In this document: piece by piece, positions 18,087 to 27,897 of the stretch
Position numbering within the stretch: position 1 is the stretch's first letter
Layout: each line of letters starts with the position of its first letter
Source of the DNA: Actinomycetota bacterium
GTDB lineage: Bacteria; Actinomycetota; Geothermincolia; Geothermincolales; RBG-13-55-18
Direction: 5' to 3'
Length of the DNA: 64,000 bases
Assembly: GCA_014360645.1 (NCBI GenBank)
Contig: JACIXD010000004.1
Coordinates: forward strand, 221,663-285,662
Made by a program: the position numbers and the translations under genes
The notes under the pieces: generated by a model
Told to the model about the DNA's origin: nothing
Seen by the model: the letters and a program-made list of their open reading frames with translations, nothing else
The model's database searches: none

Positions 18087-18481
18087 GGTCCTGCCTCCCT
18101 CCCGGCAGCGACGTTCCCGTATCCATGTTACCATTTTCTGTATCCGGAATCACCGCCCAATCCCGGTCCGGCACCGCATGAACGTGCCTGAAGGTCATCG
18201 GGATCGTGTCCGCCCCAGATATGAACCTGCATGCGTAAAAAGGGGAGCGCCGGAGAGGAGAAGATTGACCCTGACCGCGTGCGGCAACGTCCACCGCAGG
18301 CATGCGGCGGCGGGCACCCGGCATATCCTGAAAGGGAGCCGCTTCTCCCCGCCTTCGTGGTATCCGCACGACGGCGGGCCCCGGAATATGCCTCCGCGCT
18401 CCTCCCTGCGTGCGACCGGGGGCGGCGCCGAAACAGGCGCTTGGATGTGGCCAGGGATACCCGTTACTCCGGCCGCCGCCT
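18087..18481. other. Gene-free stretch
   Basis: Spacer between the 5' end of the two-module CxxC gene and the 3' end of the UPF0182 gene. I see no gene, clear terminator or repeat here. Confidence 0.5.
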
Positions 18482-21394
18482 TCAGGGCTGGCCGGAGAGG
18501 GCTGCCATGCGCTCGAGGACCTGGCCGAGCTGGTCCATCTTCGCCCCGTAGGCCGCCCAGTCCCCGGCGCGCAGAGCCGCCTGCGCCTCTCCGTAGAGCT
18601 GGTTGGCCCGCCGTACCAGCTCCGCGAGGTCGCCCTCGGGCTGGGGCTGAGGCCCGGGTTGGGGTTGGGGCGTGGGTCCCGGCTGCGGCTCGGGGGCGGC
18701 GCCGAAGACCGCCTGCAGGGCCTCCTCCAGGGTCTCGCCCATCTCCACGCGGTCGCCGTATCCCACGATGACCCGTTTGAGCTGGGGGATGGCGGGATTG
18801 GTGGCCTCCAGGTAGAGGGGCTCCACGTAGATGAGCGATCCCTCTATCGGGATCACCAGGGTATTGCCGCGGATGACCCTGGAGCCCGCCTGGTTCCAGA
18901 GCGTGATCTGCTCCGAGATCTCCGTCTTCTGGTCCACCAGGGACTCGAACTGCTGGGTGCCGTTCACCAGCCTGCCGGGCGGGAAGGAGAAGTTGATCAG
19001 CTTCCCGTAATGGGGAAAATCGCAGCGGGCCGCCACCCAGTCCACCATGTTGCTCTTTCCCCGGGGGTTGAAGGGGAGCATGAGCACCATCTCCTCCTTC
19101 TCCTCGCCGGGAAGGTTGATGATCACGTAGTAAGGCCTTACCTGCTGGGACTGGTTCACGTCGTAGGTCTCTGTGGAGACCTCCCATACATCCTCTTTCT
19201 GGTAGAAGGAGTCCACGTCGTTGAGGTGATAGGTCTTGTACATCTCCATCTGCACCGAGAAGAGGTCCTCGGGATATCGCAGGTGTCGCTTGATGTCCTC
19301 GGGCATCTCCTCCATGGGGGTGAAGAGCTCGGGGAAAATCCTGCCGTAGGTCAGCGCCACGGGATCGCCTGGGTCGGCCAGGTAATAAGTGAGGGTCCCG
19401 TCGTAGGCGTCTATCACCACCTTCACGGAATTGCGGATGTAATTGAAGTCCTGGTTGTAGTACTGCGAGTAGGGGTAGAGGTCGCTTGTGGTGTAGGCGT
19501 CGAGTATCCACTTCTGGCGTCCGTCATCGGTGACCACCAGGTAGGGGTCGCCGTCCAGGGTGAGGAAAGGCGCCACCTCCAGGGCCCGGTCCTTGATGTT
19601 GCGCCTGAACATGAGGCGCGTTTCGCCGGTTATGTAGCCGCTGAAGAGGAAGGTGATGTCGCGATTGCGGATGGAGAAGGCCAGGCGCTTGAGGAAGTTG
19701 GACACTTGCACCCCGCCCTGGCCCTCGTAATACGGCTCCACCAGCTTGTTGCCGCTCTCGAGGGGATAATCTATCTCCTCCGCCCCCGTGCGCACCGCCA
19801 CGTAATCGTGGGCGAGCTCGCCGTAGTAGAGCTCGGGGCGAGTTATCTCTATCCCCAGGCCTTCCTGGGATACGGGAGGTATATCCTTAACGGCGAGTTC
19901 CGGGTCGCCTTCCTTTGTCTTGCGGTTGGAAGGAGCCATGACCAGGCCGTAGCCGTGGGTGTAGGAGAGACGCGTGTTCTGCCAGGTCCTGGCATCCTCG
20001 CGCAGCTTGTCTATCACCAGCTCCCTGCCCGCTACCAGCATCTGGGTATAACGACCGTCGAAAACCGTATAGCGGTCCACGTCCACGTCGTTGAAGTCGT
20101 AGAGCTGGCGCAGCTCCTGGCGCTGCATGAAGACCTGTTTGATCAGCCGCGGGTCCCAAAGGCGCACGTTGCCTATGGTGGCGGCGTTGGCCACGACGTC
20201 CTCGTAGGTGAGGTTCAGGTCCGCCGGGAACAGCCTCTTTTCGACGTCCGCCTCCTCGCCCTCGTCCTGGATGCTGTAGGCGTCCTGGGTGAACTCTATG
20301 TTGTAACCTATGTATTCCCTCTCCCTCGCCAGCTCCTTGGGCTTGACCACGTAGTTCTGGACGATGAGAGGATAGAGGGACCCCGCCAGCAGGGCTACCA
20401 CCACGATGCCCACCACCCCCGCCAGAGGGAGCTTCCAGCCTTTGTAGCGGATGTTGAGCAGGAAGAGGCCCGCGCACGCTAAGCATGCGGCGATGAGGAT
20501 CCAGTAGGCCGGGATCTGGGCATGCACGTCGGTATAGCTGGCCCCGGTCACCGTGCCCCGCGGCGAATACAGCAGTCCCAGCATGTCCAGGCGGAAACTC
20601 CAGGCCTGCACCATCAGGGTCACCGCCGCGAGCACCGAGAGATGCACCTTCACGTGGGTGGCGAACTTCCGGCCCCTGCCGGCGCTGAAGCTGATGGCCC
20701 CGTAGAGGAAATGCACCGCCGCGGTGACGATGATGATGAATATCAGCGAGGTGATCAACCACCCCACGAAATAGCGCAGGAAGGGGTATTCGAAGACGTA
20801 GTAACCGATGTCCTTGCCGAAGATGGGATCGGTCTTGCCGAAGGGCGCGTGGTTGAAGAAGATGAGCGCCTTCTCCCACTGCGCCGCGGAGGCCCAGCCC
20901 ACGATGAAGGAGACCAGCGCCGAAAATGCGACCAGCCCCCTGTCGAGCCATTTGCCGGCTCGCTCGCGGAAGTTGGCCAGGGATTCCTCCACCGGCGAGG
21001 GGGTTTCCGCGGGCCTCTCGTAGCGCGGGACCAGGCGCCTCGCCAGCCAGATGTTGCCGTAGAAGATGGCGAAGAACAGCAGCCCGAAGGCGAAGAAGAG
21101 CCAGATCTGGGTGACGATCCTCTTCCAGAAGACGGAGGTATATCCCACCTCTTCGTACCACAGGAGATCGGTGTAGAAGGTGGACAGCCAGGAGGCGCTC
21201 AGGATGAGTACCGCCAGCACGAGGATGACCACGCCCGCGATCCACTTGGTGCGGGGCTTGATGCTGTTCCACCTGTCCCGCAGGCCCGATGAAGGCCGCT
21301 TGTCGGCCTTTCCGCGGAAGAGTCCGGGAAACCCTCCCCCGTCGCCGCCCCCTCCCCTGAAAATGGAATCCCAGGGGAACTTTTCCTCTGGCAC
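18482..21394 (-). CDS. UPF0182 family large membrane protein
   Basis: A 970-residue protein of UPF0182 (COG1615), a family common in actinobacteria with no established function. A Gly-rich cytoplasmic start is followed by about seven membrane spans (residues 50-400), including FWKRIVTQIWLFFAFGLLFF and WILIAACLACAGLFLLN. A large extracytoplasmic domain (about 400-880) contains the family segments RLSYTHGYGLVMAPSN, PYYVIINLPGE and GNTLVIPIEGSLIYVEPLYL. A Pro-Gln linker (EPQPGPTPQPQPGPQPQP) leads to a C-terminal helical domain. The GTG at 21394 has AAGGAGG 6 nt upstream. It lies downstream of the sirtuin gene on the same strand. Confidence 0.93.
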   Translation of the reverse strand: MPEEKFPWDSIFRGGGGDGGGFPGLFRGKADKRPSSGLRDRWNSIKPRTKWIAGVVILVLAVLILSASWLSTFYTDLLWYEEVGYTSVFWKRIVTQIWLFFAFGLLFFAIFYGNIWLARRLVPRYERPAETPSPVEESLANFRERAGKWLDRGLVAFSALVSFIVGWASAAQWEKALIFFNHAPFGKTDPIFGKDIGYYVFEYPFLRYFVGWLITSLIFIIIVTAAVHFLYGAISFSAGRGRKFATHVKVHLSVLAAVTLMVQAWSFRLDMLGLLYSPRGTVTGASYTDVHAQIPAYWILIAACLACAGLFLLNIRYKGWKLPLAGVVGIVVVALLAGSLYPLIVQNYVVKPKELAREREYIGYNIEFTQDAYSIQDEGEEADVEKRLFPADLNLTYEDVVANAATIGNVRLWDPRLIKQVFMQRQELRQLYDFNDVDVDRYTVFDGRYTQMLVAGRELVIDKLREDARTWQNTRLSYTHGYGLVMAPSNRKTKEGDPELAVKDIPPVSQEGLGIEITRPELYYGELAHDYVAVRTGAEEIDYPLESGNKLVEPYYEGQGGVQVSNFLKRLAFSIRNRDITFLFSGYITGETRLMFRRNIKDRALEVAPFLTLDGDPYLVVTDDGRQKWILDAYTTSDLYPYSQYYNQDFNYIRNSVKVVIDAYDGTLTYYLADPGDPVALTYGRIFPELFTPMEEMPEDIKRHLRYPEDLFSVQMEMYKTYHLNDVDSFYQKEDVWEVSTETYDVNQSQQVRPYYVIINLPGEEKEEMVLMLPFNPRGKSNMVDWVAARCDFPHYGKLINFSFPPGRLVNGTQQFESLVDQKTEISEQITLWNQAGSRVIRGNTLVIPIEGSLIYVEPLYLEATNPAIPQLKRVIVGYGDRVEMGETLEEALQAVFGAAPEPQPGPTPQPQPGPQPQPEGDLAELVRRANQLYGEAQAALRAGDWAAYGAKMDQLGQVLERMAALSGQP

Positions 21395-21490
21395 GTCTTT
21401 CCTCCTTGTCTCGCCGCACGGTTCCCCGCCGGCCGGTGCGCCTCGGCCGGCCCGCCTCCGCGCCGCGCCCTGCCACACCGGGCGCGCGCT

Positions 21491-22258
21491 TTAGCCCAGG
21501 CCGGCCAACTTCTTGTACTCGGATACTATCGCAGGGAGAACCTCGCCCGCCTTGCCCAGGCACACGAGGTCGGCCTGCTGGTCGTGACAGGTGGCGGTGG
21601 TGTTCACGAAGATGAGTTTGCCCCTCCTCCTCTTGGTGTACTCCGGGAGAGCCGCCGCCGGATAGACCTCGAGACTGCAGCCCACCACCAGCATGAGGTC
21701 GGAGGTGGAAGCCAGCTCGGCGGCGCGAGCCAGCACCCTGGAGTCCAAGGGCTCCCCGAAGAAGACCACGTCGGGCTTGATGGTCGCCTGGTCGTCGGGG
21801 CAGCAGGCGACCTGGTCCCCGTCACGGCTGAGCTCCTTCATCTCCTCCAGGGTGAACACGCGGCGGCAGGACATGCAGTGCCCCGTGCGGTGGGTGCCGT
21901 GGAGCTCCAGGACATCCGAGGATCCAGCCCGCTGGTGGAGATGGTCGATGTTCTGGGTGATCACCGCTCGCAGCTTCCCCATCGTCTCAAGCTCCGCGAG
22001 GGCGAAATGGGCGGGGTTCGGAGCGGCGTTCTCCAGGGTGGGATTGAGCTCCTTGGCCATCTCCCAGAAGCGCTCCGGGTGGTTGACGAACCCCTCGTAG
22101 GTCCCGTAGAGCAGGGGGTCGTATTTCGTCCACAGTCCCCCGGGAGAGCGGAAATCCGGGATGCCGGATTCCACGGAGATGCCCGCACCGGTGAGCGCCA
22201 CCACCTGGATGGACTCCAGTATCATCTGCGCGGCGCGCCTTACGCACTCCTCATCCAT
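21491..22258 (-). CDS. Sir2-family NAD-dependent protein deacylase
   Basis: A 255-residue sirtuin that removes acyl groups from lysines using NAD. It has the Rossmann motif VALTGAGISVESGIPDFRS, the nicotinamide-pocket TQNIDHLHQRAG, the catalytic His in LELHGTHRT, and VVFFGEPLD. The zinc ribbon is unusual. The first pair is CMSC, but the second pair, normally CPxCGG, reads ACCPDDQATIKPDVV: the fourth ligand is Asp, with an extra Cys just before. The ATG at 22258 follows gggagagaga. The UPF0182 gene begins 97 nt downstream. Confidence 0.9.
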   Translation of the reverse strand: MDEECVRRAAQMILESIQVVALTGAGISVESGIPDFRSPGGLWTKYDPLLYGTYEGFVNHPERFWEMAKELNPTLENAAPNPAHFALAELETMGKLRAVITQNIDHLHQRAGSSDVLELHGTHRTGHCMSCRRVFTLEEMKELSRDGDQVACCPDDQATIKPDVVFFGEPLDSRVLARAAELASTSDLMLVVGCSLEVYPAAALPEYTKRRRGKLIFVNTTATCHDQQADLVCLGKAGEVLPAIVSEYKKLAGLG

Positions 22259-22339
22259 CTCTCTCTCCCGCCGAGCAGCTCATCGCACTTCTCCCCCGGC
22301 AGCCCGTTGCAAGTGATTATAGCACGGCGGCGGCGGCTC

Positions 22340-23953
22340 CTAGGGGACGCTGCCGAGGGCGTTGTGCCCACCCTCCCAGACGCCGTGATAGGAGAAATAC
22401 ACGGAGCGTTCTGCCACCACTCCCCGGTCCGAGCGCACCGTCACCGCCACGTCCTTCTCCGGCCCCACCACCTCGTTGACGGAGATGGTAAAGCGCTGCC
22501 CCGGCGCGAGCAAGAACTCCTGCACCTGGCCGGTGGCATCCTGGAAGGAGTACTCCACGCTCACCTGCGCCGCCACCTCGCCGGGGTTGAGTAGGCACAG
22601 CCACTCCTCGAAGCCCGCACGGGTGCTGCCCTCGGAAAAATACCACTCCAGGGCGGGGGCCGCCCCCATTGAGAGGTGCCCTCCCCTCCAGGCGCCGCGG
22701 TACTCGAAATACATGGGGCGTTCGGCGACGATGGGCCGGTCGGAACGCACCTCCACCGCGACGTCGCGCTCCGGTCCGACCACCGGGTTCACCGGCACCG
22801 TGACCCTACGGAGGGCGGGAACCGCGATCTCCTGCTCCATATCCTCTCCGTCCGCGAAATGGTAGGTCAGCCTCGCCGCCGCGTCCTCGTCGCCTGGATT
22901 GGCGAGGCAGATCCAGGTCTCGAAGCCCGCGCGGGTGGTGCCCTCGGCGAAATACCATTCCTCGCGCGGTGCCGTGGCGCCCACCGCTATATGCCCGTCG
23001 TCCCAAACCCCCCGGTAGGAGAAATACATGGGGCGCTCCGCTACCACGGGCTGGCCGGACTCCACCTTCACGGCCACGTCCTTCCCCGGCCCCACCGCGG
23101 CGTTGACGTTGATGGTATATCTCTTCCAGGCAGGGACGGTGCAGCGTATGGTGACCAGGTCGCCGTCCGAGGTGAAGAGGTCCACCCGGGTCTCCGCGTC
23201 GGTGCTGCCGGGGTTGGCAAGGCAGAGCCAGGTCTCGAAGCCCGCGCGGGTGGTGCCCTCTGCGAAATACCAGGTGGTGGAGGCCTCCAGCGCTGGCTCG
23301 GAACAGTGCCCGCCGGTCCAGGCGTCGCGGTAGCGGAAATACATGGGGCGCTCCGCGTATATCCGTTCCGTCGCGGTGACCGCCATGGATACGTCGCGGT
23401 CGGAGCCGATCTCGGAGTTGACGTAGACGGTCACCCGGGCATGGGCCGGGATGTTGTAGTAGCGTATGCGGTTGGCGCCCTCCGCCACCATATAGGTGAC
23501 GGTGGCGGTGTGCTCCGCGTCGTAGGGGTTGAACAGGGTGAGCCATTCCTCGAAGCCCGCGCGGGTGGTGCCCTCTGCGAAATAACAGGGCACGGCGGCG
23601 GGCAGCTCATAGACAGTAAAATCATAGGGGTTGCTCTCCCCGAAAAGAGTGGTGACCACCACCGGCCCGGAGGTCGCCTCCTCGGGCACGATGACCACGA
23701 TGTAGGTGTCGGTCCATATCACCGCCGTTCCCGCGTCGGCGCCGTTGAAGGTGACCGAGCACACCTCGGGTATCTGCAGTTGCCCGAAGCGCGCGCCCTG
23801 GATGGCCACGGGCGTCCCCCTCCAGGCGGCGCCGGGAAGGATGGCCTCTATCTCCGGCCCCAGGCCCTGCGAGCGCGCCACGCCCGCCCATGGATACGCG
23901 CCGACGATCAAGACGAGGGCGAGGAAGAGGGCTGCATGCGTGGCTCTTTTCAT
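22340..23953 (-). CDS. Secreted protein: TIG domain plus four AEGT-type modules
   Basis: A 537-residue exported protein. A signal peptide (ATHAALFLALVLIVGAYPWA) is followed by an IPT/TIG-like domain (about residues 30-115; PEIEAILPGAAWRGTPVAIQ). Four repeats of about 100 residues follow, starting CYFAEGTTRAGFEEW, WYFAEGTTRAGFETW (twice) and WYFSEGSTRAGFEEW. Repeats 1-3 end in an AERPMYF-x-YR block and repeat 4 in AERSVYF. Each has alternating strands and a GP-x-(K/R)DVAV segment, suggesting a beta sandwich. A surface or matrix role is inferred; there is no enzyme motif and no sortase signal. The second ATG (23953) is 6 nt from GGGAGG and is preferred over 23956. Confidence 0.85.
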   Translation of the reverse strand: MKRATHAALFLALVLIVGAYPWAGVARSQGLGPEIEAILPGAAWRGTPVAIQGARFGQLQIPEVCSVTFNGADAGTAVIWTDTYIVVIVPEEATSGPVVVTTLFGESNPYDFTVYELPAAVPCYFAEGTTRAGFEEWLTLFNPYDAEHTATVTYMVAEGANRIRYYNIPAHARVTVYVNSEIGSDRDVSMAVTATERIYAERPMYFRYRDAWTGGHCSEPALEASTTWYFAEGTTRAGFETWLCLANPGSTDAETRVDLFTSDGDLVTIRCTVPAWKRYTINVNAAVGPGKDVAVKVESGQPVVAERPMYFSYRGVWDDGHIAVGATAPREEWYFAEGTTRAGFETWICLANPGDEDAAARLTYHFADGEDMEQEIAVPALRRVTVPVNPVVGPERDVAVEVRSDRPIVAERPMYFEYRGAWRGGHLSMGAAPALEWYFSEGSTRAGFEEWLCLLNPGEVAAQVSVEYSFQDATGQVQEFLLAPGQRFTISVNEVVGPEKDVAVTVRSDRGVVAERSVYFSYHGVWEGGHNALGSVP

Positions 23954-24337
23954 CATCGACCTCCCGCCATCTCCGCTCCTCCCGTGAAAGGACGCCGTCA
24001 CGCCCCAGCCCGGGCCGGAGGCTACCGGTCCCGCCAGGACACCCGCCCCGCCGTTCCATACCGCGGCGCGCGTTAACCTCTATTATAACCGCAGCCCCGA
24101 CATGCGGGCGCCATCGGGGCAACGGGGCGGGATGGCAGTGGAAACCGTGCAGGTCATCCCGTTGGGCTCCCCCATCATTGCCCGTTGTATCCCGGGCTGA
24201 TCGCGGGCGCGGGGCGGGGCGGCTGCGGACCGGAGGGCGGCGGCGGATCGGGTTGATCTCGGGCGCCGGGCGGGACGGCAGGCATGCAAAAGGGCGGTCC
24301 GCGGACCGCCCCTGGCAGCCGCCTCCGCTGCAGCCGG
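23954..24337. other. Spacer between two secreted-protein genes
   Basis: No gene. It holds the terminator at 24288-24311 and the SD of the TIG-module gene. The remainder is GC-rich spacer. Confidence 0.5.
24288..24311 (-). terminator. Rho-independent terminator after the secreted protein gene
   Basis: A perfect 20-nt palindrome (24292-24311, gggcggtccgcggaccgccc). On the minus strand it is followed by TTTT (complement of 24288-24291). It is placed 26 nt beyond the stop of the gene at 24338-25459. Confidence 0.88.
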
Positions 24338-25459
24338 CTAAGGCTGTTTCTTGCCCCCTTCCTCGAAGGACCCCAACACCCAGATGCCCGTGGAGTTGAA
24401 CCACACCTTGTCCCTGCGCATGGAGTAGTAACCCGTAGCCTCGTCGTAGGTCGGTCCCGGCACATTGGGCAGGCTCTTTATCCCCACCACCGTGCCCACG
24501 CCTTGCACGAGCCACTGGTATTCTATGCGCGTCGCGTTCACCCGGCTCTCCGGGAGGGTATAGTCAAAGCGCAGGAGCAGGGCGTCGTAGGTGCCGGCGG
24601 GGGTGGTCATCTTGCCCGCGGATACCACCTCGAAGGTGGTTCCGGGATACTCCGACCCTGAGGAGAGATATATGGGGGGGATGGTGCCGGTGTCGCCCAC
24701 CTTGAGGGGGAAGGATATGGTCACCGAGACCGGCGTCCGCTTGTCGAGGGGACTGAGGTAGCGTACCGTCTCCTTCCTGGAGCTCGTGCTGCCCTGGGGG
24801 AAATGCTCGACAGTGTAGCCCCACTCGTGCCATTCGGATGCTATGGAGTCGTTGCTCTCGTAGGCGGTGATCACGAAGCGGTGCCCTCCCGATCCTATAT
24901 AGGTCTGCCTCAGGGCGTAGGTCGCCTGGGGGAACGCGCCCGCGTCCGCGGCCTCGTGGATGCCTATGACCTCCTCGATAAGCTTGTAGGGAGTGGTCAT
25001 GTTGAAGTACCAGGGGCCCTCGAGGTCGAAGTACACCGGGTACATGTTGCTGGTGGCTTCCACGCTCTTATAGAAAGCGCTGGACCAGTTCACCGGGGGC
25101 TTGGGGCTCTCCGCCGCATAGAGTTCGACGTCGTCCCAGTAGCCCAGGGTCGAGGTGTCGTAATGGTCGCCGTGCTCGTCGTTGATCCAGTCGTTGATGT
25201 GATAGACGAGCCGCGTACCCACCGCAGGCTCCCAGAACTGAACCACCAGCCCGTCTTCCTTCCTCTGCTGCTGCTGCGGACCGGGCTGGACGACAACCTC
25301 GCCCTTTTCCGCCGGCTGCTGCTCCTGGGTGGTCTGTTCCGCCGGTTGCTGCTCCTGGGCCCATACCGTCATTCCCAGGACCAGGAACAGGCACCCCGCG
25401 ACCAGCAAGGCGCACATGGTGAGCGCCGCCCTGCGCCAACCTCTCGTCGCGCGCGCCAT
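24338..25459 (-). CDS. Secreted protein of unknown function with Gln-rich linker
   Basis: A 373-residue exported protein I do not recognise. The N-terminal hydrophobic segment (ALTMCALLVAGCLFLVLGM) ends near VWA-QEQ. A VAGC inside it resembles a lipobox but more hydrophobic residues follow, so a plain signal peptide is likelier. A Gln/Glu/Pro linker follows (residues about 35-70), then a beta-rich domain with VGTRLVYHINDWI, VGDTGTIPPIYLSS and TFEVVSAGKMTTPAGTYDAL. That last pattern is seen in DUF3108-like or periplasmic beta domains (weak). The ATG at 25459 is 9 nt after AAGGAG. A terminator follows, so it is a single-gene unit. Confidence 0.75.
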   Translation of the reverse strand: MARATRGWRRAALTMCALLVAGCLFLVLGMTVWAQEQQPAEQTTQEQQPAEKGEVVVQPGPQQQQRKEDGLVVQFWEPAVGTRLVYHINDWINDEHGDHYDTSTLGYWDDVELYAAESPKPPVNWSSAFYKSVEATSNMYPVYFDLEGPWYFNMTTPYKLIEEVIGIHEAADAGAFPQATYALRQTYIGSGGHRFVITAYESNDSIASEWHEWGYTVEHFPQGSTSSRKETVRYLSPLDKRTPVSVTISFPLKVGDTGTIPPIYLSSGSEYPGTTFEVVSAGKMTTPAGTYDALLLRFDYTLPESRVNATRIEYQWLVQGVGTVVGIKSLPNVPGPTYDEATGYYSMRRDKVWFNSTGIWVLGSFEEGGKKQP

Positions 25460-26274
25460 CTCGTACATCTCCTTACCCCCTTAGCCTCACGCACATGCCG
25501 ATTCAGCCGCCGGGCCGCCATCATGCAGACCGCTCGTCACCCGCACGGCGGCCGCCCGCCTTTTCCTTTTCCTGCCACGGAAGCAGGTCTCCAAGCGGCA
25601 ATAATATGTTATTCCCGGGTGGAAGACCTGTCTATCCGCAATGCGTGTTCGCAATGCGCGTTCCTGAACCTTCCAAGTATTGTATTCGGCTCGAAATGCT
25701 TACTCCTGAAGGAGGAAAATCCGCGCCGGGACCATGCCCGCAGGTGATAGTACCGGGGCGATCCACGGCGCCCGTGCTCCAGCGCGGCGGCCGGGATATG
25801 AGCACACGGCATGGAAAGAGGCGGTGCGCGGACCGCGAGATGGAGAGGTTAAAGCGAGGCCGGCCTGTATCCGACTTCAAGAAGAGTAGGAAGAGCGTCG
25901 GGACATCAAGGGGGGCGGCGGACCCCGGAGCGCGCCGCGCCCGGGGCGGGAGCGCGTGTTGGCGGGGGCCACGGCGGCCGCCGTCAGCGAGCGGCCCGGC
26001 CGGGCGGCGGCGGGAACCTGATGGGCGGAAAGGAGAGGCTGATCCGCCCCGCCGGTAGTCGGCTCCAGGAGATGGAAGATGTGCCCCGGCGCTGCCATAA
26101 TCATGGTTATGAGGCCGGGCGGTCCAGGACGGTCGCGACGCGGACATGAGCGCGGCGTCGGCGGAAATGACGGCGCCGCTTACCGCAGGTAACGCCGTGA
26201 CATGCGGCAGCGAGACGGCGGGTCCGTATAGTCGAAAGCCAGCCGTCCGATAAGTCCAGACGGAGGGAGCTCGC
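25460..26274. other. Gene-free divergent intergenic region
   Basis: 815 bp between two divergent genes with no supported coding sequence. It contains two adjacent near-copies of cgcaatgcgtgtt at about 25638-25663, a possible leader-like inverted repeat tcctgaagga near 25708, and the SD (ggagg) of the response-regulator gene at its right end. Promoters for both flanking genes are expected here, but I cannot place them with confidence. Confidence 0.45.
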
Positions 26275-27195
26275 ATGCAGGGAAGGATCCTGGTGGTAGA
26301 CGACGAACCGGAGATCCTCAGGGCGGTCAAGTTCTACCTCGAGGACGAGGACTTCGAGGTGCACGTCACCGAGGACGGAAGCCGCGCCGCGGAGCTCGCG
26401 GAAGCCCTGCATCCCGACCTCATAATCCTCGACGTCATGATGCCGGTGACCGACGGCATCCAGGTATGCCGCCAGCTCCGCTCCCGATCCCGCACCCGCC
26501 TCATCCCCATCATCTTCCTGACCGCGCGCGAGGCGGTGGAGGACAAGATCAAGGGCCTGGAGGCGGGGGGGGACGATTACGTAACCAAGCCCTTCAGCAA
26601 CCAGGAGCTCCTGGCGAGGATAAAGGCCCATATCAAGCGCTCGCGCGAGGAGCTCAGCTCCCACCCCGTCACCGGCCTGCCCGGCGCGGTGACGGTGGAG
26701 GACGAGGTCAACCGCCGTCTCCACGCGGGGGAGATCTTCACCGCCGTCTTCGCGGCCATGGAGCACTACCGCCCCTTCCAGGAGGCCTACGGGGTGAGCC
26801 GGGGCGAACGCCTCCTCCTCCACATGGCCAGGACGCTGGAGGAAGCCCTGGACGCATGCGGGGCGGAGGGATGTTTTCTGGGACAGCCCTCTTACGAGGA
26901 ATGCATCCTCCTCTTGCCGCCCGACCGGGCGAACGAGGTGTGCTCACGCGCCGTCGCCATCTTCGAGGAGGGCAAGCTCGATCACTACCTTGAGCAGCAC
27001 CGCCGCCTCGGCGAGCTGACCTACTACGATTACCGCGGCGACCTCGTCCGCGCCCCCCTGGTCTTCCTCGCCCTGGGAGGAGTGTGCAACTCCAAACGCT
27101 TCATCGCCACCTACGCCGCACTCGCGGAATGGGGCGCCCAAGTACTCCTCAAGGCCCGCGCCCGCGGGCGCGGCGGCCACGTCCTCGAGGAATGA
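26275..27195 (+). CDS. Response regulator with degenerate GGDEF-like output domain
   Basis: A 306-residue protein. Residues 1-120 are a receiver domain: acidic DDE near 9-11, phospho-acceptor Asp in LIILDVMMP, Thr in FLTARE and Lys in YVTKPF. After SSHPVTGLPG, residues about 130-300 resemble a GGDEF domain in layout, but the GG(D/E)EF signature position reads GQPSYEECILL. Diguanylate cyclase activity is therefore unlikely. The ATG at 26275 is 8 nt after GGAGG. It overlaps the next regulator by 4 nt (ATGA) and so is co-translated with it and the kinase. Confidence 0.82.
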   Translation: MQGRILVVDDEPEILRAVKFYLEDEDFEVHVTEDGSRAAELAEALHPDLIILDVMMPVTDGIQVCRQLRSRSRTRLIPIIFLTAREAVEDKIKGLEAGGDDYVTKPFSNQELLARIKAHIKRSREELSSHPVTGLPGAVTVEDEVNRRLHAGEIFTAVFAAMEHYRPFQEAYGVSRGERLLLHMARTLEEALDACGAEGCFLGQPSYEECILLLPPDRANEVCSRAVAIFEEGKLDHYLEQHRRLGELTYYDYRGDLVRAPLVFLALGGVCNSKRFIATYAALAEWGAQVLLKARARGRGGHVLEE

Positions 27196-27893
27196 TGGCC
27201 ATGGCCGGGGAACTGATCCTGGTGGTGGACGACGAGGCGAACATCGTGGAGCTGGCGCGCCTGTACCTGGAAAAGGAGGGGTTCCGGGTCGCCCAGGCCT
27301 CGGGAGGCGAGGAGGCGCTGCGGCTCTTCGAGGAGCTGCAGCCGGCCCTCATCATCCTGGACATCATGATCCCCGAGCCGGACGGCTGGGAGGTATGCAG
27401 GCGCATCCGTTCCCGCTCGCGCCTGCCCATCATCATGCTCACGGCGCGGGAAGACGAGGTGGACAAGGTGGTGGGCCTGGAGCTGGGCGCGGACGACTAC
27501 CTCACCAAGCCCTTCAGCCCGCGGGAGCTGGTGGCCAGGGTAAAGGCGGTGCTGAGGCGCACGCAGCCCGCTCCCACATCCTTGGAGGTGCTCCACCTGG
27601 ATGACCTGGTCATCGACTGCTCGCGGCGCCGCGTGACCCAGGGAGGTAGGGAGGTGGAGCTCACGCCGCGGGAATTCGACCTGCTGTTCGTCCTCGCCCT
27701 CAACCGCGGCATAGTCATGAGCCGCGAGAAGCTCCTGGAGCGCGTGTGGGGCTATGAGTACTACGGCGATACCCGCACCGTGGACGTGCACATCCGCCAC
27801 ATGCGCGAGAAGCTCGGTGAGGACTCCTCCAACCCCCGCTACGTGGAGACGGTGTGGGGGATGGGGTACAGGTTCCGGGAAGGGAAGAAGTGA
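27192..27893 (+). CDS. OmpR/PhoB-family response regulator
   Basis: A 233-residue two-component regulator. The receiver domain (residues 5-125) has VVDDE, phospho-acceptor Asp in LIILDIMIP, MLTARED and YLTKPFSP. The C-terminal winged-helix domain has VELTPREFDLLFVLA, the recognition-helix region TRTVDVHIRHMREKL and YVETVWGMGYRF. It binds DNA and controls transcription. It starts within an ATGA overlap with the upstream regulator and ends 4 nt before the histidine kinase. The kinase is its probable partner; target genes are not visible. Confidence 0.93.
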   Translation: MMAMAGELILVVDDEANIVELARLYLEKEGFRVAQASGGEEALRLFEELQPALIILDIMIPEPDGWEVCRRIRSRSRLPIIMLTAREDEVDKVVGLELGADDYLTKPFSPRELVARVKAVLRRTQPAPTSLEVLHLDDLVIDCSRRRVTQGGREVELTPREFDLLFVLALNRGIVMSREKLLERVWGYEYYGDTRTVDVHIRHMREKLGEDSSNPRYVETVWGMGYRFREGKK

Positions 27894-27897
27894 GGCC

